NCBI GenBank assembly: GCA_024696155.1
Contig: JAILHD010000056.1
Span: 1 to 64,000 of the forward strand
Length of the DNA: 64,000 nucleotides
Direction: 5' to 3'
DNA from: Treponema sp.
Lineage (GTDB): Bacteria > Spirochaetota > Spirochaetia > Treponematales > Treponemataceae
The translations under genes were made by a program, and so were the position numbers. The notes under the pieces are model-generated. The model had not been told where the DNA came from, did no database searches, and saw nothing but the letters and a program-made list of their open reading frames with translations. This document shows, piece by piece, positions 10,546 through 18,414 of this stretch (position 1 is its first letter; the number at the start of each line of letters is the position of its first letter).

Positions 10546-10671
10546 GGGCGCTTCCCCGCAGAAATCTGCGGGGTCGGGCTTTTCGCACTTCCGCTTTCGC
10601 TCCATTCGACGCAACCCCTGGTTGCTTACGAACGCCTGCGGCGGTGCTCCAATCCCTAGCGCTGCGCCGGC
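10546..10671. repeat. GC-rich REP-like intergenic element with a strong hairpin
   Basis: gggcgcttCCCCGCAGaaatCTGCGGGGtcgggcttttcgc...gctccaatccctagcgctgcgccgg; composition clearly unlike the surrounding AT-rich DNA. Confidence 0.6.
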
Positions 10672-10748
10672 ATTAACTTAGTCTTTAAATCCAAGTTTAC
10701 TTTTGCCGGCTAACAACCATTCTGCCTTGCAAAACAGTCGTTAAAATT

Positions 10749-10874
10749 CGACACACTGCCTGATGACAGTGCGTCGTTTTTCAATTGTATTCACGCTGAG
10801 CGAATAGTTGCTCAGCGAAAAGTTTGGTCGAAAATATTGCGTCACGCGCATATTCGTACGTTTGCTCCGCAAAC
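10749..10874. repeat. Run of short perfect or near-perfect hairpins in the dnaK-dnaJ spacer
   Basis: CGACaCACTG/CAGTGcGTCG (10749-10776), CGCTGAGC/GCTCAGCG (10794-10817), GTTTGC/GCAAAC (10860-10874). Confidence 0.6.
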
Positions 10875-10897
10875 TATCGGCTTTGCTTTGCAAAGAC

Positions 10898-10969
10898 CGC
10901 GCTCCGAAACATTTTCTCGTAAATCCTAAATCGAAGCATTGTCGTACTTCGATTTTTAACGGATTTGCT
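10898..10969. repeat. 72-bp direct repeat, copy 1, containing an inverted repeat
   Basis: cgcgctccgaaacattttctcgtaaatcctAAATCGAAGcattgtcgtaCTTCGATTTttaacggatttgct; differs from copy 2 at 2 positions. Confidence 0.9.
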
Positions 10970-10992
10970 TAAAATTACGTCGCGCGCATAGT

Positions 10993-11064
10993 CGCGCTCC
11001 GAAACATTTTCCCGTAAATCCTAAATCGAAGCACTGTCGTACTTCGATTTTTAACGGATTTGCT
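10993..11064. repeat. 72-bp direct repeat, copy 2, ending 3 bp from the dnaK stop codon
   Basis: cgcgctccgaaacattttcccgtaaatcctAAATCGAAGcactgtcgtaCTTCGATTTttaacggatttgct; period 95 bp from copy 1. Confidence 0.9.
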
Positions 11065-11067
11065 ATA

Positions 11068-13029
11068 TTAGTTATCCTTTACCTCATATTCAACATCATC
11101 AGCGTTTCCTTTGTTGAATCCGCTTGATGTTGATGAAGAAGCTCCTGCGTCGCCTGCATTTGCACCAGCGTCAGCTCCTGGCTGAGCTCCGGCTGCACCT
11201 GCGGCACCAGCAGCGCCCTGCTGTTTGTAAAGTTCTTCGGCAATCTTGTAAGAAGCCTGTTTCAAAGCTTCTGTCTTAGCCTTAATGTCTTCTACGTTGT
11301 CAGACTGCAAAGCCTGGCGGAGTGCTGCGATTGCATCATCAATCTTCTGTTTTTCAGCTCCGTCAACCTTGTCTCCAAGATCTTTTACAGACTTTTCTGT
11401 AGCGTAAATCAGGCTGTCAGCCTCGTTTTTAGCATCAACGCTTTCACGGCGGGCCTTATCTGCAGCTGCATTTGCTTCTGCATCCTTTACCATCTTGTTG
11501 ATTTCATCTTCGCTCAATCCAGAAGAAGAAGTAATCTGGATGTGCTGCTCTTTACCAGTTCCCAAATCCTTAGCAGATACGTGAACAATACCGTTAGCAT
11601 CGATATCGAAGGTAACTTCAATCTGTGGAACACCACGTGGAGCGGCTGGAATACCTACAAGGTCAAAGCGTCCGAGTGTAAGGTTCTGGTCAGCCATTTC
11701 ACGTTCACCCTGAAGTACGTGGATAGATACTGCAGTCTGTCCGTCAGCAGCAGTAGAGAATACCTGGCTCTTCTTTGTAGGAATAGTTGTGTTACGTGGA
11801 ATAAGCTTTGTCATTACTCCACCCATTGTTTCAATACCAAGAGAAAGAGGAGTTACATCAAGAAGAAGAACGTCTTTTACGTCTCCGCCAAGTACACCAC
11901 CCTGGATTGCAGCACCAACTGCAACAGCTTCATCAGGGTTAACTCCCTTAGAACCTTCTTTTCCGAAAATTGATTTTACAATTTCCTGAACTTTAGGCAT
12001 ACGAGAAGAACCACCTACAAGCAGAACCTCATCAATTTTGTCTGCTGTAATGCCGGCATCAGCCATAGCTTTGCGGCAAGGTTCCTTAGTTCTTTCGAAC
12101 AAATCTTCTGTCATCTGTTCAAACTGAGCACGGCTCAAAGACTTCTGCAAGTGTTTTGGACCTGTTGCATCAGCTGTGATGAATGGAAGGTTGATATCTG
12201 TTGTTGTCTGGTTAGACAAGCTGATTTTTGCATTTTCAGCAGCTTCACGAAGACGCTGCATAGCCATAGGATCTTTAGAAAGGTCAATTCCTGTATCCTT
12301 TTTGAATTCGTCAACAAGCCAGTTGATGATAGCGCGGTCCCAGTCATCACCACCAAGGTGTGTATCACCGTTAGTAGATTTTACTTCAAATACACCGTCA
12401 CCAAGTTCAAGAATAGAAATATCGAATGTACCACCACCAAGGTCATATACGGCGATAGTCTTTTCTTTGTCTGAATCCTGTTTAAAACCGAAAGCAAGAG
12501 AAGCAGCTGTAGGTTCGTTGATGATACGTTTTACATCCAAACCTGCAATTTTACCAGCATCCTTTGTAGCCTGACGCTGAGCATCGTTGAAGTAAGCAGG
12601 AACTGTAATAACAGCTTCTGTAACCTCTGTTCCAAGGTAGTCCTCAGCAGTTTTCTTCATCTTCTGCAAGATGAAAGCAGAAATTTCCTGTGGAGAATAT
12701 TTTTTCTTAGCTCCGTTTTCGTCAACTTCAACACGGCAGTCTGCTCCGTTGTCTACAACTGTATATGGAAGCTTTGTAGCTTCGCCCTGAAGTTCAGCAA
12801 AGCGGTGACCAATAAGACGTTTTACAGAATAAACAGTATTCTTAGGGTTTGTAACCATCTGGTTCTTTGCAGGAAGACCTACAATACGTTCACCCTTAGA
12901 AGTAAAACCAACGATAGATGGAGTTGTACGTCCACCTTCTGAGTTCTGAATTACAACCGGTTCACCGTTTTCCATTACGGCAACACAAGAGTTTGTTGTT
13001 CCCAAGTCAATACCAATAATTTTTCCCAT
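11068..13029 (-). CDS. dnaK: Chaperone protein DnaK (Hsp70)
   Basis: [54 protein letters not shown]-terminal [16 protein letters not shown]. Confidence 0.98.
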   Translation of the reverse strand: MGKIIGIDLGTTNSCVAVMENGEPVVIQNSEGGRTTPSIVGFTSKGERIVGLPAKNQMVTNPKNTVYSVKRLIGHRFAELQGEATKLPYTVVDNGADCRVEVDENGAKKKYSPQEISAFILQKMKKTAEDYLGTEVTEAVITVPAYFNDAQRQATKDAGKIAGLDVKRIINEPTAASLAFGFKQDSDKEKTIAVYDLGGGTFDISILELGDGVFEVKSTNGDTHLGGDDWDRAIINWLVDEFKKDTGIDLSKDPMAMQRLREAAENAKISLSNQTTTDINLPFITADATGPKHLQKSLSRAQFEQMTEDLFERTKEPCRKAMADAGITADKIDEVLLVGGSSRMPKVQEIVKSIFGKEGSKGVNPDEAVAVGAAIQGGVLGGDVKDVLLLDVTPLSLGIETMGGVMTKLIPRNTTIPTKKSQVFSTAADGQTAVSIHVLQGEREMADQNLTLGRFDLVGIPAAPRGVPQIEVTFDIDANGIVHVSAKDLGTGKEQHIQITSSSGLSEDEINKMVKDAEANAAADKARRESVDAKNEADSLIYATEKSVKDLGDKVDGAEKQKIDDAIAALRQALQSDNVEDIKAKTEALKQASYKIAEELYKQQGAAGAAGAAGAQPGADAGANAGDAGASSSTSSGFNKGNADDVEYEVKDN

Positions 13030-13031
13030 AA

Positions 13032-13123
13032 TCGTGCTATCCTCCCGGATAGCGCGATTAAACCGGATGTCAAGGCTTTAAAGCGTAGCGCGCCTTGACA
13101 TCCAGGTATTTTGCTACCCGGAT
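13032..13123 (-). promoter_or_regulatory. Structured dnaK leader (three hairpins, one carrying the Shine-Dalgarno)
   Basis: 13100-13123 ATCCaGGTA/TACCcGGAT; 13065-13103 GGATGTCAAGGC/GCCTTGACATCC (12 bp perfect); 13032-13057 TCGtGCTATCC/GGATAGCgCGA, with GGGAGG of the dnaK SD in its loop/arm on the minus strand. Confidence 0.65.
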
Positions 13124-13152
13124 TTTTTTATAATTTCCTTTATGTTTTTTTC

Positions 13153-13737
13153 CTATGCCTTTGGTACCTTAACCATTACCTTAGCATGACGGATAATTTT
13201 TTCCTTTAATTTATATCCCTTCAGATAAACCTGCATCAAAGTTTCCTTCTTTGCCTTTTCATCTTCAGTTCTACCAATGGCTTCGTGCTCATCAGGATTG
13301 AACTCGTCACCTTCTTTACCAAAGCTTACAAGTCCATATTTATCTTCAAGCATCTTTACAAGACTTTTATTAATCATCTTGATGCCATCAGTTACAGATT
13401 TTACGTCCTTTGCAGTCGCAGCCGCATCAAGAGTGCGGTCAAAATTATCAAGACTGTCCAGCAGGTCACCAAGAAGATTAGCATTTGCATAGTCAAAAGT
13501 TTCCTGCTTTTCTTTCATCATGCGCTTGCGGTAGTTATCAAAATCTGCAGCACGACGCAAAAGCTGGTCTTTAAGGTCAGCATTTTCTTTTTCAAGCTGC
13601 GCAATCTTTTCTTCTGGAGTAAGTTCCTTTGCAGTTTCTTCAGCAGCATCAGTTTTAGCTTCTGATGTCTGATTCTCTGCCTGTTCGGTAGAGTTCTTAG
13701 TCTGTTCAGTTTCTTCGTTCTGATTTTCTTCAGCCAT
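13153..13737 (-). CDS. grpE: Nucleotide exchange factor GrpE
   Basis: Acidic N-terminus, long coiled-coil, RAADFDNYRKRMMKEKQE, FNPDEHEAIGR, VYLKGYKLKEKIIRHAKVMV. Confidence 0.95.
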   Translation of the reverse strand: MAEENQNEETEQTKNSTEQAENQTSEAKTDAAEETAKELTPEEKIAQLEKENADLKDQLLRRAADFDNYRKRMMKEKQETFDYANANLLGDLLDSLDNFDRTLDAAATAKDVKSVTDGIKMINKSLVKMLEDKYGLVSFGKEGDEFNPDEHEAIGRTEDEKAKKETLMQVYLKGYKLKEKIIRHAKVMVKVPKA

Positions 13738-13908
13738 TACATTTCCCTGTTTATTTTTCCAAAACGCCAGTATTTTCCAGCGTTCTCTTTTTTAGTTCAT
13801 TAGTTAAATTACTAATTTATAGGTAAAAGCGTCAATAAAAATCGAAAAAAATTTTGGAAAAAATCTACAGTTAAAGTAAAAGCAAAAACATAAAGAATCA
13901 CTTTTTTC

Positions 13909-13960
13909 TTGTAAAAACTATCGTTATAACGATATAATATTAACTATCGACAAAACGACA
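13909..13960 (+). promoter_or_regulatory. Promoter with two matched operator sites ahead of the DUF3990/Xre pair
   Basis: TTGTAA (13909-13914) N18 TATAAT (13933-13938). 16-bp perfect palindrome TATCGTTATAACGATA (13919-13934) lies between the boxes and overlaps the -10; second site TATCGacaaaaCGACA (13945-13960) has the same N6 spacing. Confidence 0.7.
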
Positions 13961-13973
13961 TAAAAAACAGGCT

Positions 13974-14675
13974 ATGAAAAAAATCAGACTATATCACGGT
14001 TCGGAAAATATTATCAAAAATCCTCAATACCATTTTGGAAATCCTAAAAATGATTACGGATATGGCTTCTACTGCACAGAAAGTCTTGATTTAGCAAATG
14101 AGTGGGGCTGTTCAGAAGAAAAAGACGGCTTTGCAAATGAATACGAACTTGATATGGCAGGACTTTCCGTTTTGAATCTTTCTGATTCTGACTACAACAT
14201 TTTGAACTGGCTTGCCATTCTATTAGAAAACCGAACTTTTGATCTGTCCAGCGAAGTTTCCGTTGCGGCAAAAGATTACATTCTTAAAAACTTTCATATT
14301 TCTTACGACCAATATGATATTATTCGTGGCTACCGCGCAGATGATTCTTATTTTTCTTTTGCAAATGCATTTTTGAACAACGTTATCTCAGTTCAAAAAT
14401 TGAATAAAGCCATGTATCTTGGGAAACTTGGTGAACAGATTGTTCTAAAATCAGAAAAAGCATTTTCTCAGATATCATTTGTAAATAGTTCTGTTTCAGA
14501 GCGTAGCATTTTCTACCCTAAAAAACAGGCTCGAGACTCTGCTGCACGAAATGATTTTTTCAAAATACGTTCAGAATCAGAAATCTACAATTCTGATGCA
14601 ATTTTTATTGTTGATTTAATGCGAGGAGGTATAAAAAATGGCGACCCACGCATACCAGAAATTCTATTTAAATGA
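13974..14675 (+). CDS. DUF3990-like protein (putative ADP-ribosyltransferase-fold toxin)
   Basis: MKKIRLYHGSENIIKNPQYHFGNPKNDYGYGFYCTESLDLANEWG matches the YHGS...DFGxGFYxT...A..W/FA pattern I associate with DUF3990. Confidence 0.75.
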   Translation: MKKIRLYHGSENIIKNPQYHFGNPKNDYGYGFYCTESLDLANEWGCSEEKDGFANEYELDMAGLSVLNLSDSDYNILNWLAILLENRTFDLSSEVSVAAKDYILKNFHISYDQYDIIRGYRADDSYFSFANAFLNNVISVQKLNKAMYLGKLGEQIVLKSEKAFSQISFVNSSVSERSIFYPKKQARDSAARNDFFKIRSESEIYNSDAIFIVDLMRGGIKNGDPRIPEILFK

Positions 14676-15294
14676 TGCACAACATAATCTTGGCGTAATG
14701 TTTGATTACAGCGTCCGGATTTTAAATTATGATGCAGATAAGTTCTTCTTATATTTTATTCAGTCTCAAATAGCGCAAAAATTTGAACATGCAAATCCAA
14801 AGTATATTGCAGGACTTTCAGGCATAGAACTTTGCGAACGCGTTCTGTCAAAAATGGGAGAACAAATTCCTTTTACAGACAATGCTCTTATTCAAGAAGG
14901 AAAAGAATTCTGGCTTGGCTGGATTATGGCATATTATCAGTGGTATTCGGGCTTACGCTTTTCTGATTTACAGGAATACGGACTAATCCCTTCTCAGATT
15001 TTACAGCGCTATATTTTGCACGAAGCCGATGTTTCAAAATTTGTAACCGTTGCAAACAAAATTATAGAAGCAAATAAAGAAGCCACCCCTACCCGTCTTC
15101 AAAAAATCCGCAAATCCCGCGGCATGACACAACAGGAACTTGCAGATTTAAGCGGAGTTTCCCTTCGCATGATTCAACTTTACGAACAGCGCCAGAACGA
15201 CATCAACCAGGCTTCCGCCCGCGCAATAACCTCCCTTTCCCGTGCCCTATGCTGTAACTTTTATGAAATTATGGAAATTGAACTTGAGGAGTAG
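14638..15294 (+). CDS. Xre-family HTH protein with about 140-aa N-terminal domain (putative antitoxin)
   Basis: C-terminal HTH: LQKIRKSRGMTQQELADLSGVSLRMIQLYEQ; overlaps the upstream gene by 38 nt. Confidence 0.78.
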   Translation: MATHAYQKFYLNDAQHNLGVMFDYSVRILNYDADKFFLYFIQSQIAQKFEHANPKYIAGLSGIELCERVLSKMGEQIPFTDNALIQEGKEFWLGWIMAYYQWYSGLRFSDLQEYGLIPSQILQRYILHEADVSKFVTVANKIIEANKEATPTRLQKIRKSRGMTQQELADLSGVSLRMIQLYEQRQNDINQASARAITSLSRALCCNFYEIMEIELEE

Positions 15295-15295
15295 A

Positions 15296-16513
15296 TTACT
15301 GTTTAAATAATGTCCACCAAAAACTTAGAACACTCACTATCAAGTCTCTGAAAACTTTAAAAATTTCATCGCAGGTATTTTTTACAGTATTTATTATAGT
15401 ATTTCTTACAGCTTCATCTAAAATCATTGGAACAACAATAATTACACCAATTATAAATATGATTACTTTTCTCTTAATGGTTTTCTTTGAATAACATAAT
15501 GCAAATTGAATTGCCAGAAGAATCAGTAGAGTAATAATTATTAATCCAATTAAAAAGATAGGTGTATAAATTTGTATATTTGCAAATATTATAAGCAGTA
15601 TTGCAATAAATGTAATTATAAGAAGCAGCAGTGATACAGCTTTTTGAGAATCTTTCTTAGTTAATATGATATCGAGTTTAATAATATAAAAAGCAATTAA
15701 GTACCTAAAAAATATAAAAATATCTTTTACATTATCTGATTTTGGCACTGGACTTCTTAGTAAAAAAATGATTGATGTAATAAGGAGTATATCCGCACAT
15801 AAATCAAAAACATGGCATAAGAACTGTGATTTCTCTTTTACAGTTACTTTTGCTTCATTTTCAACTTTCTCCTTCTGTGTAGAAGATTCATGCCTATTTT
15901 GTTTACTCTGTTGTTTATTATGAATTTTTGCTTTTTCAGAAGTAAAGAAATCTCTTACCTTTCCGTTAAATTTTTCCCATTCAGTTTTTACTTTTTCACC
16001 AAAAGTCGAAAAGAAATCCGGAACATTCAACAGTCCCAATAACACAGAATGTTTCTTTACTTTTTCTGAATATGCATTTACATCAAAATCACCGGTAAAA
16101 TAATTTCGAACTATAGATTCAATTTCAGAAATTATTTCCGGAGATGTATCACCAGGAAAAATATAAATATATTCAGAAACAGAAGTCTTTAAATGAAGTT
16201 CTTTTGTAATTCCATCAGTTTTGGAATATGCAAGCTTAAATTCAATATTATCTTTCGGCAGAAAATCAAAATCCCGCTGTGAACGTTCCGCATTTTCATC
16301 GTTTTCACCACTCACAGAAACTACTGGAAAGAACCATATAAGCCCACGATTCGTAAATACAAAACCTCTTTCACGAACAGGTTTTCCAAGTAATCGCCCC
16401 GTCCATAGCGCAAAAAGCACTGTATTTTCCTCTGGAATATTAAAATATTTTTTAATGACTTTAAGAGAATTACCAGAAAATTTATTCTGAAAAATAAGAG
16501 AAGGATTTTTCAT
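15296..16513 (-). CDS. Hypothetical membrane protein (soluble N-terminal domain, several C-terminal TM helices)
   Basis: Start assigned to MKNPSLIFQ (ATG at 16513) with GGAGG upstream; hydrophobic segments in the last third. Confidence 0.6.
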   Translation of the reverse strand: MKNPSLIFQNKFSGNSLKVIKKYFNIPEENTVLFALWTGRLLGKPVRERGFVFTNRGLIWFFPVVSVSGENDENAERSQRDFDFLPKDNIEFKLAYSKTDGITKELHLKTSVSEYIYIFPGDTSPEIISEIESIVRNYFTGDFDVNAYSEKVKKHSVLLGLLNVPDFFSTFGEKVKTEWEKFNGKVRDFFTSEKAKIHNKQQSKQNRHESSTQKEKVENEAKVTVKEKSQFLCHVFDLCADILLITSIIFLLRSPVPKSDNVKDIFIFFRYLIAFYIIKLDIILTKKDSQKAVSLLLLIITFIAILLIIFANIQIYTPIFLIGLIIITLLILLAIQFALCYSKKTIKRKVIIFIIGVIIVVPMILDEAVRNTIINTVKNTCDEIFKVFRDLIVSVLSFWWTLFKQ

Positions 16514-16531
16514 CAATACCTCCATAATAAT

Positions 16532-16561
16532 AAAAAAAACGCCCGGAGCCCTTAAGGGCGT
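16532..16561 (-). terminator. Intrinsic terminator/attenuator just upstream of the 16513 start codon
   Basis: On minus strand ACGCCC-TTAAGGGCTCC-GGGCGT followed by 8 T, ending about 8 nt before GGAGG. Confidence 0.65.
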
Positions 16562-16677
16562 GTGCCGGACGATAAAAAAGGGGGCTGGATAAGGTATATA
16601 ACAACACTTTATATTTATATTATTAAACACACTTCCAGATATTGCAACAATTTTTTATATTTAACTGCAAAAAAATT

Positions 16678-18246
16678 TTATGGATGCCAGATTTTAATGA
16701 GTTCTCCCCACTTCTGACTGTAACCTGTTACTTCGCTGTAATCTGAATAAAATTCCCAAAACTTATTATTACGCAAATAAAGTTCATTACTTTGAATACT
16801 CAACTGCGTTCCTATAGAAAGACCAATCTTATAATCAGATTCAGAACACGAAGTTCCTTCTGTAACGCCAGAAACATTTTTGCAATACCAGATTAAAGGG
16901 CTTGTTTCTAAATAATTATTCTTTACATAACCAGAATAAATGCATACACCTATGCCGGTTTTTCCAATCCAGGCAGATAAAACAACTTCATCAAGGGCAT
17001 GCTCTACAGCCTCTGCAGCAGTCTTTACTTTTGGCTGACTTCCCCAGAAATCATCTTCTATCAGACTCTGACAGAAATGCCCTATATCATTCATAAAGGA
17101 ATACGACCCTTCATACGCCATGCCTTTACAGTCACTTATGTTATAAGGATTCTGTTTTAAAAATTCTGTATAAATTGATTCGACTGTTTTAATATCATAA
17201 GACAAAAGTTCTTCACTCAGATTTTCTATTGAATCATAAAGAGACTGCTGCTTATAAGAATCAAGACTGTACAAGGCTTGTGTAAATGCTGTATCAAAGC
17301 TGGAACGGCTGCGCTCTGTATAAGGTACTGTGCAATCTTTGTAATTCTGAGCATATTCAGAAACAAGTTCCGTTCCAAAATCATAAACCGACGAACCGCG
17401 TTTTAAGCGTAAAAAAGCATCATAATAATTATGCGCATAGCTGACGTTCTGACTTGTCAAAAGGTAATCAGCTGTTCCTCGCAAAAGATAAGTATTTTCT
17501 ACACTACCCTGCAAACAGCAGTCCATCCATATAATGTTTACAGAAAGTTCAGACGCAACAATTGCATTTCTTATATCACTGGCCGTTAGGGCCTTACAGC
17601 CACTGTTTGAATTATCCCAGCAAAGCGAACGGGCACTGCTGTTTCCAAAACCGCCGCTTCCATTTTCCCATTCAGTTCCACCCCCATGATCAGAAAGAAT
17701 CAGTACTACATTTTGAGCTTCATAACGCTCATTTGCCCATTCAAGAAAATTTGAAAGTGTATTTACATCACCCATATCAGGTTCTTTAGAAAGCCACGGT
17801 GCAGTTGAAGTTAGATCTTTTGCATTTTTAGAAAGAGTCCACCAGGAAGTCCTTTTTGTTACAGCAAGCCCATAGTAAGTTTCATCATCCATAGCGCCAA
17901 GTTCATAAATTCCCGCATCCGGATGAATTCTTGTATTTCCATGGAATCTTGCCATTTTACTCGTCTCGCCATCCCAAAGTACAACAATCTTTACTTCGGG
18001 GTAACCAGCAGCGGCTGAACCGTCGGACTTCCTCATCTTAGAAAGAGCAATCTCTGCATTTACCATATCTCGCCAGATATCGTCATTCAAATTATTGTCA
18101 GCATCAGCATAAAAAAGAACAAGCCATTCACTGTTAGCAAGCTCAAATAAATCAGTAATACCAGGAAAAACGCACGAAGAAAAAATATCAAAAACAGTTA
18201 AAAATAGAATGAAAACAAACAGCTTTGATAATCTGAGTTTTCTTAT
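16678..18246 (-). CDS. Clostripain-like (C11) cysteine peptidase, predicted lipoprotein
   Basis: LILSDHGGGTEW and IIWMDCCLQGSVE (catalytic His/Cys regions). In-frame extension upstream of the listed 18090 start gives RKLRLSKLFVFILFLTVFDIFSSC...EWLVLFYADADNNL. The exact start codon is uncertain (no ATG/GTG/TTG before the signal peptide). Confidence 0.75.
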   Translation of the reverse strand: MRKLRLSKLFVFILFLTVFDIFSSCVFPGITDLFELANSEWLVLFYADADNNLNDDIWRDMVNAEIALSKMRKSDGSAAAGYPEVKIVVLWDGETSKMARFHGNTRIHPDAGIYELGAMDDETYYGLAVTKRTSWWTLSKNAKDLTSTAPWLSKEPDMGDVNTLSNFLEWANERYEAQNVVLILSDHGGGTEWENGSGGFGNSSARSLCWDNSNSGCKALTASDIRNAIVASELSVNIIWMDCCLQGSVENTYLLRGTADYLLTSQNVSYAHNYYDAFLRLKRGSSVYDFGTELVSEYAQNYKDCTVPYTERSRSSFDTAFTQALYSLDSYKQQSLYDSIENLSEELLSYDIKTVESIYTEFLKQNPYNISDCKGMAYEGSYSFMNDIGHFCQSLIEDDFWGSQPKVKTAAEAVEHALDEVVLSAWIGKTGIGVCIYSGYVKNNYLETSPLIWYCKNVSGVTEGTSCSESDYKIGLSIGTQLSIQSNELYLRNNKFWEFYSDYSEVTGYSQKWGELIKIWHP

Positions 18247-18341
18247 AAGCGTATAACCTCCAGAATTTATCTTTGGGCCAAACTTCCCAAATTATATAAC
18301 CAGTTGTTATATATGTCACGAAAAAACTTTTCAAAAAACAA

Positions 18342-18383
18342 AAAAAAAAAGCTGCCTTCAAAGTTTACAACCTCAAAGGCAGC
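18342..18383 (-). terminator. Rho-independent terminator after galK
   Basis: GCTGCCTT/AAGGCAGC stem next to an A10 run (U tract on minus strand). Confidence 0.82.
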
Positions 18384-18414
18384 CCAATAAAAAGGAGTCT
18401 AATCAATAACTTTT

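Noticed and set aside
10520-10588. DnaJ N-terminal extension [23 protein letters not shown]
   Set aside because: Translation of the REP-like element; canonical DnaJ begins at [11 protein letters not shown].
10546-11064. Possible CRISPR array between dnaK and dnaJ
   Set aside because: Only two 72-bp copies, 23-bp gap, no cas genes and internal hairpins of other types; not a CRISPR pattern.
16678-18246. Clostripain gene as a pseudogene because of the missing start codon
   Set aside because: The whole reading frame, lipobox and catalytic motifs are intact; a non-standard start or a base error is more likely than decay.
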